Shown: positions 18,332 to 26,904, counted from the stretch's first letter. The stretch: DNA of 64,000 nt from Pimelobacter simplex (GCA_016803235.1 JADCLI010000001.1:1-64000), one strand, 5' to 3'. Numbers and translations: made by a program. The notes: a model not told the origin generated them from the sequence alone.

Positions 18332-18895
18332 GTGAGCCGAAGGCGTGCGACCTGGCTGGCGATCGGGGGTGTCCTCGTCGTCGTGCTGGTGGCCGCGCTC
18401 GCGCTCTTCCAGCCGTGGCTGCTGTTCGTCGACGAGACGGCCGACGACGGCGACGACCCCGCTGCGGTCGTCGGTACGGCGAGCGGCGGGCTCGCCGACA
18501 CCACCGTCCCCTCGGCGTCGGGCGACCAGCAGACCCGCGTCGTGCTCGCGTCGGCCGACTTCATCGACGCCGAGCACGGCACGACCGGTCGCGCCACCGT
18601 GTTCCGGCGCAGCGACGGCAGCCGGTTCCTGCGCATCGAGGACCTCGACACCTCCAACGGCCCCGACCTGCACGTGTGGCTGACCGACAAGCCGAGCGGC
18701 GGCTCCTGCCAGGGATGCCGTGACTCGTGGGGCATCTACGACGACGACGCCTACGTCCGGCTCGGCGAGCTCAAGGGCAACCAGGGCAGCCAGAACTACG
18801 AGATCCCGGATTCCGCCGACCTCTCCGCGATGCGGTCGGTGGTCATCTGGTGCGACCGCTTCAACGTGGCCTTCGGGACCGCCTCACTAGCCTGA
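18332..18895 (+). CDS. DM13-domain membrane-anchored protein
   Basis: 187 residues from a GTG at 18332. One N-terminal membrane segment ([20 protein letters not shown]), then an acidic linker and a C-terminal DM13 domain ([13 protein letters not shown] at about 120, [23 protein letters not shown] at the end). DM13 domains are proposed to bind haem or take part in extracytoplasmic electron transfer; the conserved Cys of the family is present in VIWCDRF. Leaderless start likely: TACGCT (18320-18325) then six bases to GTG. Confidence 0.82.
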   Translation: MSRRRATWLAIGGVLVVVLVAALALFQPWLLFVDETADDGDDPAAVVGTASGGLADTTVPSASGDQQTRVVLASADFIDAEHGTTGRATVFRRSDGSRFLRIEDLDTSNGPDLHVWLTDKPSGGSCQGCRDSWGIYDDDAYVRLGELKGNQGSQNYEIPDSADLSAMRSVVIWCDRFNVAFGTASLA

Positions 18896-18899
18896 CCCC

Positions 18900-19871
18900 G
18901 TGCAGCACCTGCGGATCACCTCTCCGAAGGACCTCACCCCGGCCGTCGTCGACGCTCTCCGCGCCGATCCCGCGGTCACCAGCCTCACCTGCGTGCACGG
19001 CGCTTCCCTGGTGCCCGAGGGCGACCTGGTCGAGGCGGACGTGCCCCGCGAGGCGGTCAACGACGTCGTCGACGCGCTCCGCGCGATCGGAGTCCCGCAG
19101 GAGGGCTCGATCCACGTGGTCCCCGTCGCCACCTGGCTCTCCCAGCCCGCCCTGGACGCGGAGCGTCGTACTCCCGGGTCGTCGGCCGACTCCGTGGTCT
19201 GGGCCGACGTCACCCAGCGGGCGTTCGAGGAGTCCGAGCTGAACTGGACGTTCCTCACGTTCATGAGCCTGGCGACGCTGATCGCGAGCATCGCCATCCT
19301 CCTCGACTCGCAGATCCTGGTGATCGGCGCGATGGTGCTCGGCCCGGAGTTCGTGCCGGTCGCGGCCCTCGGCCTCGCGCTGGTGCGCCGCCGCCCGACC
19401 CTGTTCCGGTACGCCGCGCGGTCGCTCGTCGTCGGCTTCACCGTCGCGATCCTGGTGACCATGCTGGCTGCGTTCGCCGCACGCTGGCTGGGCTGGATCA
19501 CCGTCGACCAGGTGACGGCGCCGCGGCCCGGCACGGCGTTCATCTACACCCCCGACAGGTGGTCCTTCATCGTCGCCGTCATAGCGGCGGCAGCGGGCGC
19601 GCTCTCGCTCACCTCCGCCAAGGTCGGCGGCCTGTCCGGCGTCTTCATCTCCGTCACCACCATTCCCGCAGCCGGCAACGTCGCCCTGGGCCTGGCGTTC
19701 GCCCTGCCCGACGAGGTCCGCGGCAGCCTGCTCCAGCTGGTGCTCAACGTCTCCGGCATGGCGGCCGCGGGCTGGCTGACCCTCGCCTTCCAGCAGGCCG
19801 TGTGGAGCCGGATGTCCGCGCGACGGGCCCACCTGGTCGCGCGCCTGCGCCGCCATCCCGCCGCGGAGTGA
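18900..19871 (+). CDS. DUF389 integral membrane protein
   Basis: 323 residues, GTG start. A soluble N-terminal region of about 110 residues is followed by five or six membrane segments, with [16 protein letters not shown] (about 140) as the hallmark of the DUF389/TIGR00341 family, and [20 protein letters not shown] later. Function of the family is not established; transport has been suggested. Starts four bases after the DM13 stop, with TAGCCT six bases ahead of the GTG, so it can be made from its own leaderless message. Confidence 0.85.
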   Translation: MQHLRITSPKDLTPAVVDALRADPAVTSLTCVHGASLVPEGDLVEADVPREAVNDVVDALRAIGVPQEGSIHVVPVATWLSQPALDAERRTPGSSADSVVWADVTQRAFEESELNWTFLTFMSLATLIASIAILLDSQILVIGAMVLGPEFVPVAALGLALVRRRPTLFRYAARSLVVGFTVAILVTMLAAFAARWLGWITVDQVTAPRPGTAFIYTPDRWSFIVAVIAAAAGALSLTSAKVGGLSGVFISVTTIPAAGNVALGLAFALPDEVRGSLLQLVLNVSGMAAAGWLTLAFQQAVWSRMSARRAHLVARLRRHPAAE

Positions 19872-19884
19872 CTACCGTGCGGGC

Positions 19885-20136
19885 ATGGAGCAGGACGAGG
19901 AGCACCGCGCGCAGCTGGACCGGCTGCGGTTCGTGCAGGCCGTCGCGGAGCACGCCACCCAAGTGGTCGCGCTGATCACCCGCGCCCGCAGCGTGGACGA
20001 GGCGGTGGTGAGCGTGTCGCGCCTCCTCGACGTCGACGAGGTCACCGTCATGTCCGGGCTCGCGCAGTTCAACCTGCTCGCCCTGACCCGGCCCGCCACC
20101 GAACGACGCGCGGCCCTGTTGGCCGAGCCGTCCTGA
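19885..20136 (+). CDS. Small protein resembling the GyrA/ParC tower helix region
   Basis: 83 residues, no recognised complete domain. The segment RLRFVQAVAEHATQVVAL, then ITRARSVDEAVVSVSRLLDV and DEVTVMSGLAQFNLLALT, follows the pattern of the gyrase/topoisomerase IV A subunit where helices leading to the C-gate read like RxxILEGLxxAxxNIDxVIxLIR, then EARxxLxxxFxLSxxQAxAILxMxLxxLT. Nothing else of GyrA is present and the protein is full length between start and stop, so this is a free-standing version. Leaderless start: TACCGT, six bases, ATG. Role unknown; a gyrase-interacting peptide is possible. Confidence 0.6.
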   Translation: MEQDEEHRAQLDRLRFVQAVAEHATQVVALITRARSVDEAVVSVSRLLDVDEVTVMSGLAQFNLLALTRPATERRAALLAEPS

Positions 20137-20209
20137 TCTGGCAGGGCCTCGACGGGCAGTGGCGGGAAATCCCTCGCCCGGCCTGCGTCGGCTCCGGGAG
20201 GATGGGGCC

Positions 20210-20758
20210 ATGACGACCGACCAGGCCGCCCCCATCGAGCCCGACACCAAGGACTGGACCTGGGTGCTCGACCGCCCCTGCCCCGACTGTGGCTTCGACC
20301 CCGCCGCCGTCGACCGGGCCTCCTTCGGCGACGTGATCCGCGACAACGCGGACTTCTGGGTCGCGGTCCTGGGCGACCCCCGCGCCGGGGAGCGGCCGGC
20401 GCCCGCGGTCTGGTCGCCGACCGAGTACGCCTGCCACGTCCGCGACGTCCACCGCGTCTTCCTGGGCCGCGTCGAGCAGATGCTCGCCGCCGACGACCCG
20501 CAGTTCGCGAACTGGGACCAGGACGAGACGGCCGTCGCGGAGCGGTACGACGAACAGCGGGCCGCGGACGTCGTACCCGACCTGGTGGCGGCGGCCGACG
20601 CCGTCGCCGACGCCTACGACCGGGTGGCCGACGACGCCTGGAGCCGTCCGGGGCGCCGCAGCAACGGCAGCGTCTTCTCCGTGGAGACCCTCGGCAGCTA
20701 CCACCTGCACGACCTGGTGCACCACCGCTGGGACGTCCGGTGGATCATGGCGGAGTGA
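20210..20758 (+). CDS. DinB-fold protein
   Basis: 182 residues from the ATG at 20210, preceded by GGGAGGA. DinB/MDMPI-like four-helix protein with histidines in YACHVRDVHRVFLGRV and SYHLHDLVHHRWDV in metal-binding positions. Probably a thiol-dependent transferase of unknown substrate. The stop overlaps the GTG start of the DUF3046 gene (GTGA), so it is the first gene of the run that leads to recA. Confidence 0.75.
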   Translation: MTTDQAAPIEPDTKDWTWVLDRPCPDCGFDPAAVDRASFGDVIRDNADFWVAVLGDPRAGERPAPAVWSPTEYACHVRDVHRVFLGRVEQMLAADDPQFANWDQDETAVAERYDEQRAADVVPDLVAAADAVADAYDRVADDAWSRPGRRSNGSVFSVETLGSYHLHDLVHHRWDVRWIMAE

Positions 20759-20949
20759 GGCACACCGAGTTCTGGGCACGCATGGAGCGCAACCTCGGTG
20801 CGGCCTACGCCCACGTGTGGGCCGACAGCTTCGTGATCGGGACGCTCGACCACCGCACCCCGAGCGAGGCGCTCGCCGCAGGCGTCTCGCCCAAGGAGGT
20901 CTGGCGCGCGGTCTGGGAGGTCCGCGAGCTCCCGGAGAGCGAGCGGTGA
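20755..20949 (+). CDS. DUF3046 protein
   Basis: 64 residues starting with GTG at 20755, RHTEFWARMERNLGAAYAHV and PKEVWRAVWEVRELPE. This small actinobacterial family is typically found just upstream of recA, as here (one gene intervenes). Function unknown. Coupled on both sides by GTGA overlaps. Confidence 0.82.
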   Translation: MRHTEFWARMERNLGAAYAHVWADSFVIGTLDHRTPSEALAAGVSPKEVWRAVWEVRELPESER

Positions 20950-22226
20950 CGGGGCTCGCCGAGCCCGACCTGGTCCTGGGCGGGGTGCAGCGCCGCACCG
21001 TCCGGGTCCTCGTGCTCACCCAGGCCGTCGGTGCCGTCGGCATCACGATCGGCATCGCCACCGCGTCCCTGCTCGCGCGCGACCTGTCGGGCGCGGAGTC
21101 GATGGCCGGACTGGCGCAGACCGCGCAGGTGCTCGGCGCCGCGGTCATCTCCTTCCTGCTGGCGCCGCTGATGGCTCGACGCGGGCGTCGTACCGGACTG
21201 ATGACGGGCTACGTCGTCGGCGCGGGCGGCGGCCTCACCGCCGTGCTGGCCGGCGTGGTCGGCTCGATGGCGCTGCTGCTCGTCGGCGCGATGATGCTCG
21301 GCGCGGCGACCTCGGCCAACAACGCGGCACGGTACGCCGCCACCGACCTCGCCACCGACGAGAACCGTGCGCGGTCGCTGTCCCTCGTCGTCTGGGCGAC
21401 CACGATCGGAGCCGTCGCCGGGCCGAACCTGACCGGTCCCGCCGGGGCCTTCGCCGGCGCCGTCGGCATCCCCGAGCTGACCGGGCCGTTCGCCATCGGC
21501 GCGATCGGCATGCTCACCGCGGCGGTCGTGGTCGGGCTGCTGCTGCGCCCCGACCCGCTGCTCACCGCGCAGCGCGCGGCCTCGCGGGCCGCACCGGGCG
21601 TCGTACGGACGGGGTCCTCGTGGAGCCGCGCCGCTGCGACCGTCCGCGAGCGGCCGGTCCTCGGCTACGCCGTCGCCGGGCTGGCGCTGACCCACGCCAC
21701 GATGATCGGCGTGATGACGATGACGCCGTTGCACATGGAGCACGGCGGCTCGGGCCTCGAGGTGATCGGCATCGTGATCAGCGTGCACGTGCTCGGCATG
21801 TTCGCGTTCTCGCCGCTCGTCGGGATCCTCGCCGACCGGGTCGGTCGCCCGCCGGTGCTGGCCGCCGGGGGAGTCGTGCTGCTCGCCGCGCTGCTGCTGT
21901 GCGCCTCCGCCCCGAGCGGGATGTCGTGGGAGGTGACCGCCGGGCTGTTCCTGCTCGGCGTCGGCTGGTCGCTCGCGATGGTCTCGGCGTCCACGCTCGT
22001 CGCGGAGCACGCACCGCTCGACGTGCGCACCGACGTGCAGGGCGTCTCCGACCTCGTCATGGGCCTGACGGCCGCGGCCGCGGGAGCGATCGCGGGGGTC
22101 GTCGTCGGCGTCGCCGGCTACCCGGCGCTCGCCCTGGGCAGCCTGCTGCTGGTCGTCGGCGTGCTCGGCTGCGCGGCGCGGGCGATCGGGGAGTCGCGGG
22201 ACGCCGCGACACGCCGAGTCGCCTGA
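20946..22226 (+). CDS. MFS transporter
   Basis: 426 residues, GTG start at 20946 overlapping the DUF3046 stop. Twelve predicted membrane segments, with the arginine-rich loop LMARRGRRTGLMTGYVVG after helix 2 and GILADRVGRPPVLAAGG after helix 8, both in the motif A position of MFS exporters. Unlike the 0.5-3.1 kb pair. Substrate unknown. Confidence 0.87.
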   Translation: MTGLAEPDLVLGGVQRRTVRVLVLTQAVGAVGITIGIATASLLARDLSGAESMAGLAQTAQVLGAAVISFLLAPLMARRGRRTGLMTGYVVGAGGGLTAVLAGVVGSMALLLVGAMMLGAATSANNAARYAATDLATDENRARSLSLVVWATTIGAVAGPNLTGPAGAFAGAVGIPELTGPFAIGAIGMLTAAVVVGLLLRPDPLLTAQRAASRAAPGVVRTGSSWSRAAATVRERPVLGYAVAGLALTHATMIGVMTMTPLHMEHGGSGLEVIGIVISVHVLGMFAFSPLVGILADRVGRPPVLAAGGVVLLAALLLCASAPSGMSWEVTAGLFLLGVGWSLAMVSASTLVAEHAPLDVRTDVQGVSDLVMGLTAAAAGAIAGVVVGVAGYPALALGSLLLVVGVLGCAARAIGESRDAATRRVA

Positions 22227-22227
22227 C

Positions 22228-22256
22228 CTGACTTCGAACACGTGTTCGGCTAGGTT
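22228..22256 (+). promoter_or_regulatory. recA distal promoter with LexA box
   Basis: LexA-type operator TCGAACACGTGTTCGG at 22234-22249 (actinobacterial consensus TCGAAC-N4-GTTCGA). It fills the spacer between a CTGACT -35-like box (22228-22233) and a TAGGTT -10 box (22251-22256), 17 bases apart, so LexA binding would block the promoter. Confidence 0.85.
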
Positions 22257-22295
22257 TGGTCGTACGGCAGCGGCCGGACCGATCGGGTCCCTCGG

Positions 22296-22332
22296 CTGTC
22301 CACAGGTACGACGTCCGGGCGGGTTGTCCACA
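22296..22332 (+). promoter_or_regulatory. Two DnaA-box-like sites upstream of recA
   Basis: CTGTCCACA at 22296-22304 and TTGTCCACA at 22324-22332, same orientation, 28 bp apart. The second is an exact match to the high-GC actinobacterial DnaA box. Confidence 0.45.
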
Positions 22333-22355
22333 CCCACGGCACGACTGATCAGGTT

Positions 22356-22378
22356 GTGTCGGGACCTCGCCCTAGCGT
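22356..22378 (+). promoter_or_regulatory. recA proximal promoter, RecA-NDp/PafBC-type
   Basis: TGTCGG at 22357-22362 is followed by TAGCGT at 22373-22378 with the spacing of the mycobacterial LexA-independent damage promoter (TTGTCRGTG, N8, TANNNT), known to be driven by PafBC. The outer bases match less well. It lies about 45 bases before recA, the same relative order (LexA promoter distal, PafBC promoter proximal) as in mycobacteria. Confidence 0.55.
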
Positions 22379-22421
22379 CGCCGACGTACCTGGCCCACCA
22401 CGACACGAAGGATTGAGGACC

Positions 22422-23474
22422 ATGGCTGGAGACGACCGGCAGAAGGCGCTCGAGACCGCCCTGCTCAACATCGAGAAGCAGTACGGCAAGGGTTCGGTGA
22501 TGCGGCTCGGCGACGACTCGCGCGCCCCCCTGGACGTGATCCCGACCGGGTCGATCGCGCTCGACGTGGCGCTCGGCATCGGTGGCCTCCCGCGTGGCCG
22601 CGTGGTGGAGATCTACGGTCCGGAGTCCAGCGGTAAGACCACCGTCTCGCTGCACGCCGTCGCCAGCGCCCAGGCCGCCGGCGGCATCGTGGCCTTCATC
22701 GACGCCGAGCACGCGCTCGACCCCGAGTACGCCAAGGCCCTCGGCGTCGACACCGACGCCCTCCTCGTGTCCCAGCCCGACTCCGGTGAGCAGGCGCTCG
22801 AGATCGCCGACATGCTGATCCGCTCCGGCGCGCTCGACCTGATCGTCATCGACTCCGTGGCAGCGCTCGTGCCCCGCGCCGAGATCGAGGGCGAGATGGG
22901 CGACAGCCACGTCGGCCTCCAGGCCCGCCTGATGAGCCAGGCGCTGCGCAAGATGACCGGTGCCCTCAACCAGTCCAAGACGACCGCCATCTTCATCAAC
23001 CAGCTGCGCGAGAAGATCGGCGTCATGTTCGGCTCGCCGGAGACCACCACGGGTGGTCGGGCCCTGAAGTTCTACTCCTCCGTGCGCCTCGACGTGCGCC
23101 GGATCGAGACCCTCAAGGACGGCACCGACATGGTCGGCAACCGCACCCGGGTCAAGGTCGTCAAGAACAAGGTCGCCCCGCCGTTCAAGCAGGCCGAGTT
23201 CGACATCATGTACGGCAAGGGCATCTCCCGCGAGGGCAGCCTGATCGACGTCGGCGTCGAGGCCGGCCTGATCCGTAAGGCCGGCGCCTGGTACACCTAC
23301 GAGGGCGACCAGCTCGGCCAGGGCAAGGAGAACGCCCGCACCTTCCTCAAGGACAACCCCGACCTGGCCAACGAGCTGGAGAAGAAGATCCTGGAGAAGC
23401 TCGGCGTCACCCCCACCGTCGACGGCGACTTCAACGACCTCTCCGACGAGCCGATCGGCGTCGACTCGTTCTGA
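22422..23474 (+). CDS. recA: Recombinase RecA
   Basis: 350 residues from the ATG at 22422. DNA strand-exchange ATPase and co-protease for LexA in the SOS response. Walker A GPESSGKT at 66-73, the MAW region and [15 protein letters not shown] with the L1/L2 loop region [20 protein letters not shown]. No intein. The start follows GAAGGATTGAGG. Upstream leader of about 170 bases carries a LexA box, two DnaA-like boxes and a PafBC-type promoter motif. Confidence 0.98.
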   Translation: MAGDDRQKALETALLNIEKQYGKGSVMRLGDDSRAPLDVIPTGSIALDVALGIGGLPRGRVVEIYGPESSGKTTVSLHAVASAQAAGGIVAFIDAEHALDPEYAKALGVDTDALLVSQPDSGEQALEIADMLIRSGALDLIVIDSVAALVPRAEIEGEMGDSHVGLQARLMSQALRKMTGALNQSKTTAIFINQLREKIGVMFGSPETTTGGRALKFYSSVRLDVRRIETLKDGTDMVGNRTRVKVVKNKVAPPFKQAEFDIMYGKGISREGSLIDVGVEAGLIRKAGAWYTYEGDQLGQGKENARTFLKDNPDLANELEKKILEKLGVTPTVDGDFNDLSDEPIGVDSF

Positions 23475-23515
23475 GGTAGCGCAGCCGACCGTCCGGGCGG
23501 CGGGCAACGAGCGAC

Positions 23516-23672
23516 GCCGACCGGGCTGTCTGTGCCCGGCCCGGCCGCACCCTGCGTCCGTCCGCCGTACGAGAGGGCCGCGCCGACCGGGGCCGGTACG
23601 GCAGGCCGTCTGTACCCGGACCGGCCGCACCCTGCGTCCGTCCGGGCGCCGCAGGCGCCGTACGAGAGGGCC
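23516..23672. repeat. Imperfect duplication between recA and recX
   Basis: The 24-base string starting CCGGCCGCACCCTGCGTCC occurs at 23541-23564 and again at 23621-23644, 80 bp apart, each preceded by a GCCGACCGGG/CTGTCTGTGCCCGG-like stretch and followed by CCGTACGAGAGGGC. The second copy carries a 13-base insertion before CCGTACGAG. No coding frame is convincing here. Confidence 0.8.
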
Positions 23673-23690
23673 CGCGCGGCGAATCGGGGT

Positions 23691-23742
23691 GCCGTCGGCG
23701 CTTGGGCGACATCCCCTCACGAAGGTGAGGGGCGCCGACGGC
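23691..23742 (+). terminator. Nested hairpin between recA and recX
   Basis: Outer 11-bp stem GCCGTCGGCGC (23691-23701) with GCGCCGACGGC (23732-23742) encloses an 8-bp stem CCCCTCAC-GAAG-GTGAGGGG (23713-23732). No U-tract. Either a terminator/attenuator that limits recX expression or an mRNA processing site. Confidence 0.6.
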
Positions 23743-23790
23743 GGGGCCCCCGCTCGGAGCCACGCAGACCCAGCCAGTGAGGAGGCGACG

Positions 23791-24342
23791 ATGCGTGACG
23801 AAGAACCCCCCGACGACGACGGCTGGACCGAGGACGCCGACCCCGAGTCCGTCGCCCGCAAGATCCTCCTCGACCAGCTCAGCATCAAGGCCCGCAGCCG
23901 CAAGGAGCTCGAGGACCGCCTCGCCCGCCGCAACGTCCCGACCGACGTGACGGCCCGCCTCCTCGACCGCTTCGAGGAGGTCGGGCTGGTCGACGACGAG
24001 GCCTTCGCCCGCGCCTGGGTCGAGGGCCGCCAGCGCAGCCGTGGCCTCGCCACCAAGGCCCTGGCTGTCGAGCTGCGCCGCAAGGGCGTCGACGACGACA
24101 CCACGAAGACCGTGCTGGCCGAGGTCGACCCTGCGCACGAGGAGGAGACGGCAGCGGTCCTGGTCCGCAAGAAGCTGCGCGGCATGCGTGGCCTCGACCC
24201 GCAGGTCGCGACCCGGCGACTGGTCGGGATGCTGGCCCGCAAGGGCTACGCGCCGGGTGTGGCGTACGCCGTGGTCCGGCGCGAGCTCGGGGCCGCAGCC
24301 GAGTCGATGGACTGCGGTGCAGAATGGGCGGGTGACGACTGA
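23791..24342 (+). CDS. recX: Regulatory protein RecX
   Basis: 183 residues from the ATG at 23791, preceded by GAGGAGG. RecX binds RecA filaments and restrains their activity. Three-helix repeats are visible: ARKILLDQLSIKARSRKELE (about 22-41), VGLVDDEAFARAWVEGR (about 67-83), and VATRRLVGMLARKGY near the end. Its usual position downstream of recA is kept, but a 316-base gap with repeats and a hairpin separates them. Confidence 0.95.
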   Translation: MRDEEPPDDDGWTEDADPESVARKILLDQLSIKARSRKELEDRLARRNVPTDVTARLLDRFEEVGLVDDEAFARAWVEGRQRSRGLATKALAVELRRKGVDDDTTKTVLAEVDPAHEEETAAVLVRKKLRGMRGLDPQVATRRLVGMLARKGYAPGVAYAVVRRELGAAAESMDCGAEWAGDD

Positions 24343-24844
24343 CGCGGCGCCGGCGCCCGAGCGCGAGATCCTGACCTACGACCTCTTCGGCACCGCCGTG
24401 CGCGACCTCGCGCAGCAGGTGGTCGACGACGGCTTCGAGCCCGACATCGTGCTCGCGATCGCCCGCGGCGGGCTCGGTCTGGCGATGGGCCTGGGGTACG
24501 CGCTGGACGTGAAGAACCTGTCGGCGGTCAACGTCGAGTTCTACACCGGCGTCAACGAGCGCCTCGACGTCCCGATGATGCTGCCGCCGACGCCGGCCGC
24601 GATCGACCTCACCGGCATGAAGGTCCTCATCGCCGACGACGTCGCCGACACCGGCAAGACCCTCGAGGTGGTCCGCGACTTCTTCGTCGACCACGTCGCG
24701 GAGGCCCGCACGGCCGTCATCTACGAGAAGCCGTGGACGGTGATCCGCCCCGAGTACGTCTGGCGCCGCACCGACGCCTGGATCGACTTCCCGTGGTCCT
24801 CGACCCCGCCGCTGGTCGACCGGCGCGGCGGCCAGGCGCACTGA
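24332..24844 (+). CDS. Type I phosphoribosyltransferase
   Basis: 170 residues from GTG at 24332, overlapping recX by 11 bases. The PRPP-binding loop VLIADDVADTGKTLEVV (about 103-119) is intact, with an aromatic/basic hood region around NVEFYTGVNERLDVP. Nearest to the xanthine-guanine/hypoxanthine PRTase group used in purine salvage, though the base specificity cannot be read from the sequence. Confidence 0.83.
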   Translation: MTTDAAPAPEREILTYDLFGTAVRDLAQQVVDDGFEPDIVLAIARGGLGLAMGLGYALDVKNLSAVNVEFYTGVNERLDVPMMLPPTPAAIDLTGMKVLIADDVADTGKTLEVVRDFFVDHVAEARTAVIYEKPWTVIRPEYVWRRTDAWIDFPWSSTPPLVDRRGGQAH

Positions 24845-24845
24845 C

Positions 24846-25706
24846 ATGGCCTTCCCCCTCTTGGACCTGACGTCCACGCTGCGCATCACGCCCGGCAGCC
24901 CGATCGACCTGGGTGCGATCGAGACCGACGCCGCCCCCGGCTTCGAGGGCGACAAGAAGGCGGGCGAGGCGGCGCTGCTCGACCTCGGCCCTCACCTGGC
25001 GGAGCTGCAGGAGCGGCTGTTCGCCGACGGCAAGTCGGGTGGCCGGCGCAACATCCTGCTGATCCTCCAGGGCATGGACACCTCCGGCAAGGGCGGCACC
25101 CTGCGCTCGACGGTCGGCCTGGTGGACCCGCAGGGCGTGCGGATCACCTCCTTCAAGGCACCCACCGAGGAGGAGCGCGCCCACGACTTCCTGTGGCGGA
25201 TCACCAAGGCGCTGCCTCCGGTGGGCCTGATCGGGGTGTTCGACCGCTCCCACTACGAGGACGTGCTCATCGCCCGGGTCCGCTCGCTCGCGGACACCGA
25301 GGAGATCGAGCGGCGCTACGACGCGATCAACGCCTGGGAGGCCGAACTGGCCAGCGAGGGCACGACGATCATCAAGTGCATGCTGCACATCTCCGCCGCC
25401 GAGCAGAAGGCGCGCCTGCTCGCCCGGCTCGACGACGAGACCAAGCACTGGAAGTACAACCCCGGCGACGTCGACGAGCGCGAGCGGTGGCCGGCGTACC
25501 AGGAGGCGTACGAGATCGCGATCGCCCGCACCAACACCGAGGCCGCGCCCTGGCACGTGATCCCGGCCGACAAGAAGTGGTACCGCAACCTGGCGATCGG
25601 CACGCTGCTGCACGACGCGCTGCAGTCCTTCGACCTCGGCTGGCCCAGGGCCGACTTCGACGTCGAGCACGAGAAGCAGCGTCTGCGCGACGAGAAGCCG
25701 CTGTGA
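24846..25706 (+). CDS. ppk2: Polyphosphate kinase 2 family phosphotransferase
   Basis: 286 residues. Transfers phosphate between polyphosphate and nucleotides. Walker A GMDTSGKGG at 76-84, Walker B-type FDRSHYEDVL at 132-141, and the lid region with arginines (RLDDETKHWKYNPGDVDE). One-domain form, matching the polyphosphate:AMP/ADP phosphotransferase classes. Starts one base after the preceding stop and overlaps or nearly abuts the next gene, so the recX-PRTase-PPK2 run is one transcript. Confidence 0.92.
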   Translation: MAFPLLDLTSTLRITPGSPIDLGAIETDAAPGFEGDKKAGEAALLDLGPHLAELQERLFADGKSGGRRNILLILQGMDTSGKGGTLRSTVGLVDPQGVRITSFKAPTEEERAHDFLWRITKALPPVGLIGVFDRSHYEDVLIARVRSLADTEEIERRYDAINAWEAELASEGTTIIKCMLHISAAEQKARLLARLDDETKHWKYNPGDVDERERWPAYQEAYEIAIARTNTEAAPWHVIPADKKWYRNLAIGTLLHDALQSFDLGWPRADFDVEHEKQRLRDEKPL

Positions 25707-25726
25707 GCGGCGGGGACAGCGCGAGG

Positions 25727-26497
25727 ATGGAGCAGGTCAAGGTCACCCGGTACGTCACGCCGCTTCGTGAGGGCGGCAGCCTCCCGGGCATCGTCGAGGC
25801 GGACGACCTCGGCACCTACGTGTGCAAGTTCCGCGGCGCCGGCCAGGGCACCCGCGTGCTGGTCGCGGAGGTCGTCGTCGCGGGGATCGCGCGGCTGCTC
25901 GACGTTCCCACGCCCGACCAGGTGGTGCTCGACCTCGATCCGGAGATCGCCCGCTACGAGGCCGACGAGGAGGTGCAGGACCTGATCAACGCCAGCACCG
26001 GGCTCAACCTCGGCATCGACTTCCTGCCGGGATCGTTCGGCTACGACCCGACGAGCGCGCCGGACGCCGACCTGGCCGGCCGCGTGCTGTGGCTCGACGC
26101 GTTCACCGCCAATGTCGACCGGAGCTGGCGCAACCCCAACCTGTTGGTCTGGCGCGGCACGCTGCAGGCGATCGACCATGGCGCGTCGCTGTACTTCCAC
26201 CACTCCTGGTCGGGCGGTCCCGGTGACCCTGCCCGCTTCGCGGCGCAGCCCTACGACGCCTCCGAGCACATCCTGCGCGGGTTCGCCGCGCAGGCACTCT
26301 CCCAGGACGCCGGCCTCGCGGCACGCTTGACCGACGACGCCCTGACCCGGGTGCTCGCCGAGGTGTGCGACGACTGGCTGGAGCCGGTGCCGGGCGCGGA
26401 GACGCCGGACGCCCTGCGGGAGCGGTACGTCGCCTTCCTGGCCGCGCGTCGAGACGGCGGCCGCGCGTGGCTGCCGGCGCCGGAGATGGCGTCGTGA
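25727..26497 (+). CDS. HipA-like kinase domain protein
   Basis: 256 residues from the ATG at 25727; a GTG at 25703 overlapping the PPK2 stop would add eight residues. Glycine-rich N-lobe VCKFRGAGQGTRVLVAEVVV, then WLDAFTANVDRSWRNPN with the catalytic Asp/Asn pair and AIDHGASLYFHH as the metal-binding loop, in HipA order. No HipB-type helix-turn-helix partner is adjacent; instead it is coupled (GTGA) to a DUF3037 gene. Target unknown; not evidently a classical hipBA toxin pair. Confidence 0.75.
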   Translation: MEQVKVTRYVTPLREGGSLPGIVEADDLGTYVCKFRGAGQGTRVLVAEVVVAGIARLLDVPTPDQVVLDLDPEIARYEADEEVQDLINASTGLNLGIDFLPGSFGYDPTSAPDADLAGRVLWLDAFTANVDRSWRNPNLLVWRGTLQAIDHGASLYFHHSWSGGPGDPARFAAQPYDASEHILRGFAAQALSQDAGLAARLTDDALTRVLAEVCDDWLEPVPGAETPDALRERYVAFLAARRDGGRAWLPAPEMAS

Positions 26498-26904
26498 AGC
26501 CCTACCAGTACGTCACGCTGCGCTGCGTCCCGCGCGTCGAGCGCGAGGAGTTCGTCAACGTGGGTGTCGTGCTCTTCTGCCCGGCCGAGGACTACCTCGG
26601 CGTCCGCTCGTCGGTCGACCCCGACCGGATCCGGGCGCTGGACGCCGAGGTCGACGTCGACTCGGTCCGGGCCGCGCTCGCCGCCGTCGACCGGGTGTGC
26701 CGGGGCGAGGCCCACGCCGGCTTCGGTGTGGGGGTGCGCGCGACGGCGTACGGATCCCGGGCCCAGAAGGACGACGCGAGCACCCGCTTCGGGTTCCTCA
26801 AGGCACCGAAGAGCACGGTGCTGCAGCCCGGCCCGGTCCACGGTGGCGTCACCGCGGACCCGGCCCGCACCCTCGAGCACCTGCTGGAGCAGCTCGTCCT
26901 CTGA
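26494..26904 (+). CDS. DUF3037 protein
   Basis: 136 residues, GTG start at 26494 overlapping the kinase stop. Shows the family signature KPYQYVTLRCVPRVEREEFV and NVGVVLFCP near the N-terminus and a TADPARTLEHLLEQLVL end. The HipA-like kinase plus DUF3037 pairing is recurrent in bacteria and implies joint function, but neither role is known. Confidence 0.82.
   Translation: MKPYQYVTLRCVPRVEREEFVNVGVVLFCPAEDYLGVRSSVDPDRIRALDAEVDVDSVRAALAAVDRVCRGEAHAGFGVGVRATAYGSRAQKDDASTRFGFLKAPKSTVLQPGPVHGGVTADPARTLEHLLEQLVL

Noticed and set aside
23516..23742. CRISPR array between recA and recX
   Set aside because: Only two imperfect repeat units, spaced 80 bp with related flanks, and no cas genes.
20805..24242. 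A 1145-codon minus-strand frame across MFS and recA
   Set aside because: Overlaps conserved plus-strand genes, repetitive composition, no family features.
24846..26497. Classical hipBA toxin-antitoxin pair
   Set aside because: No HipB-like helix-turn-helix gene is next to the kinase; the neighbour is a DUF3037 protein.
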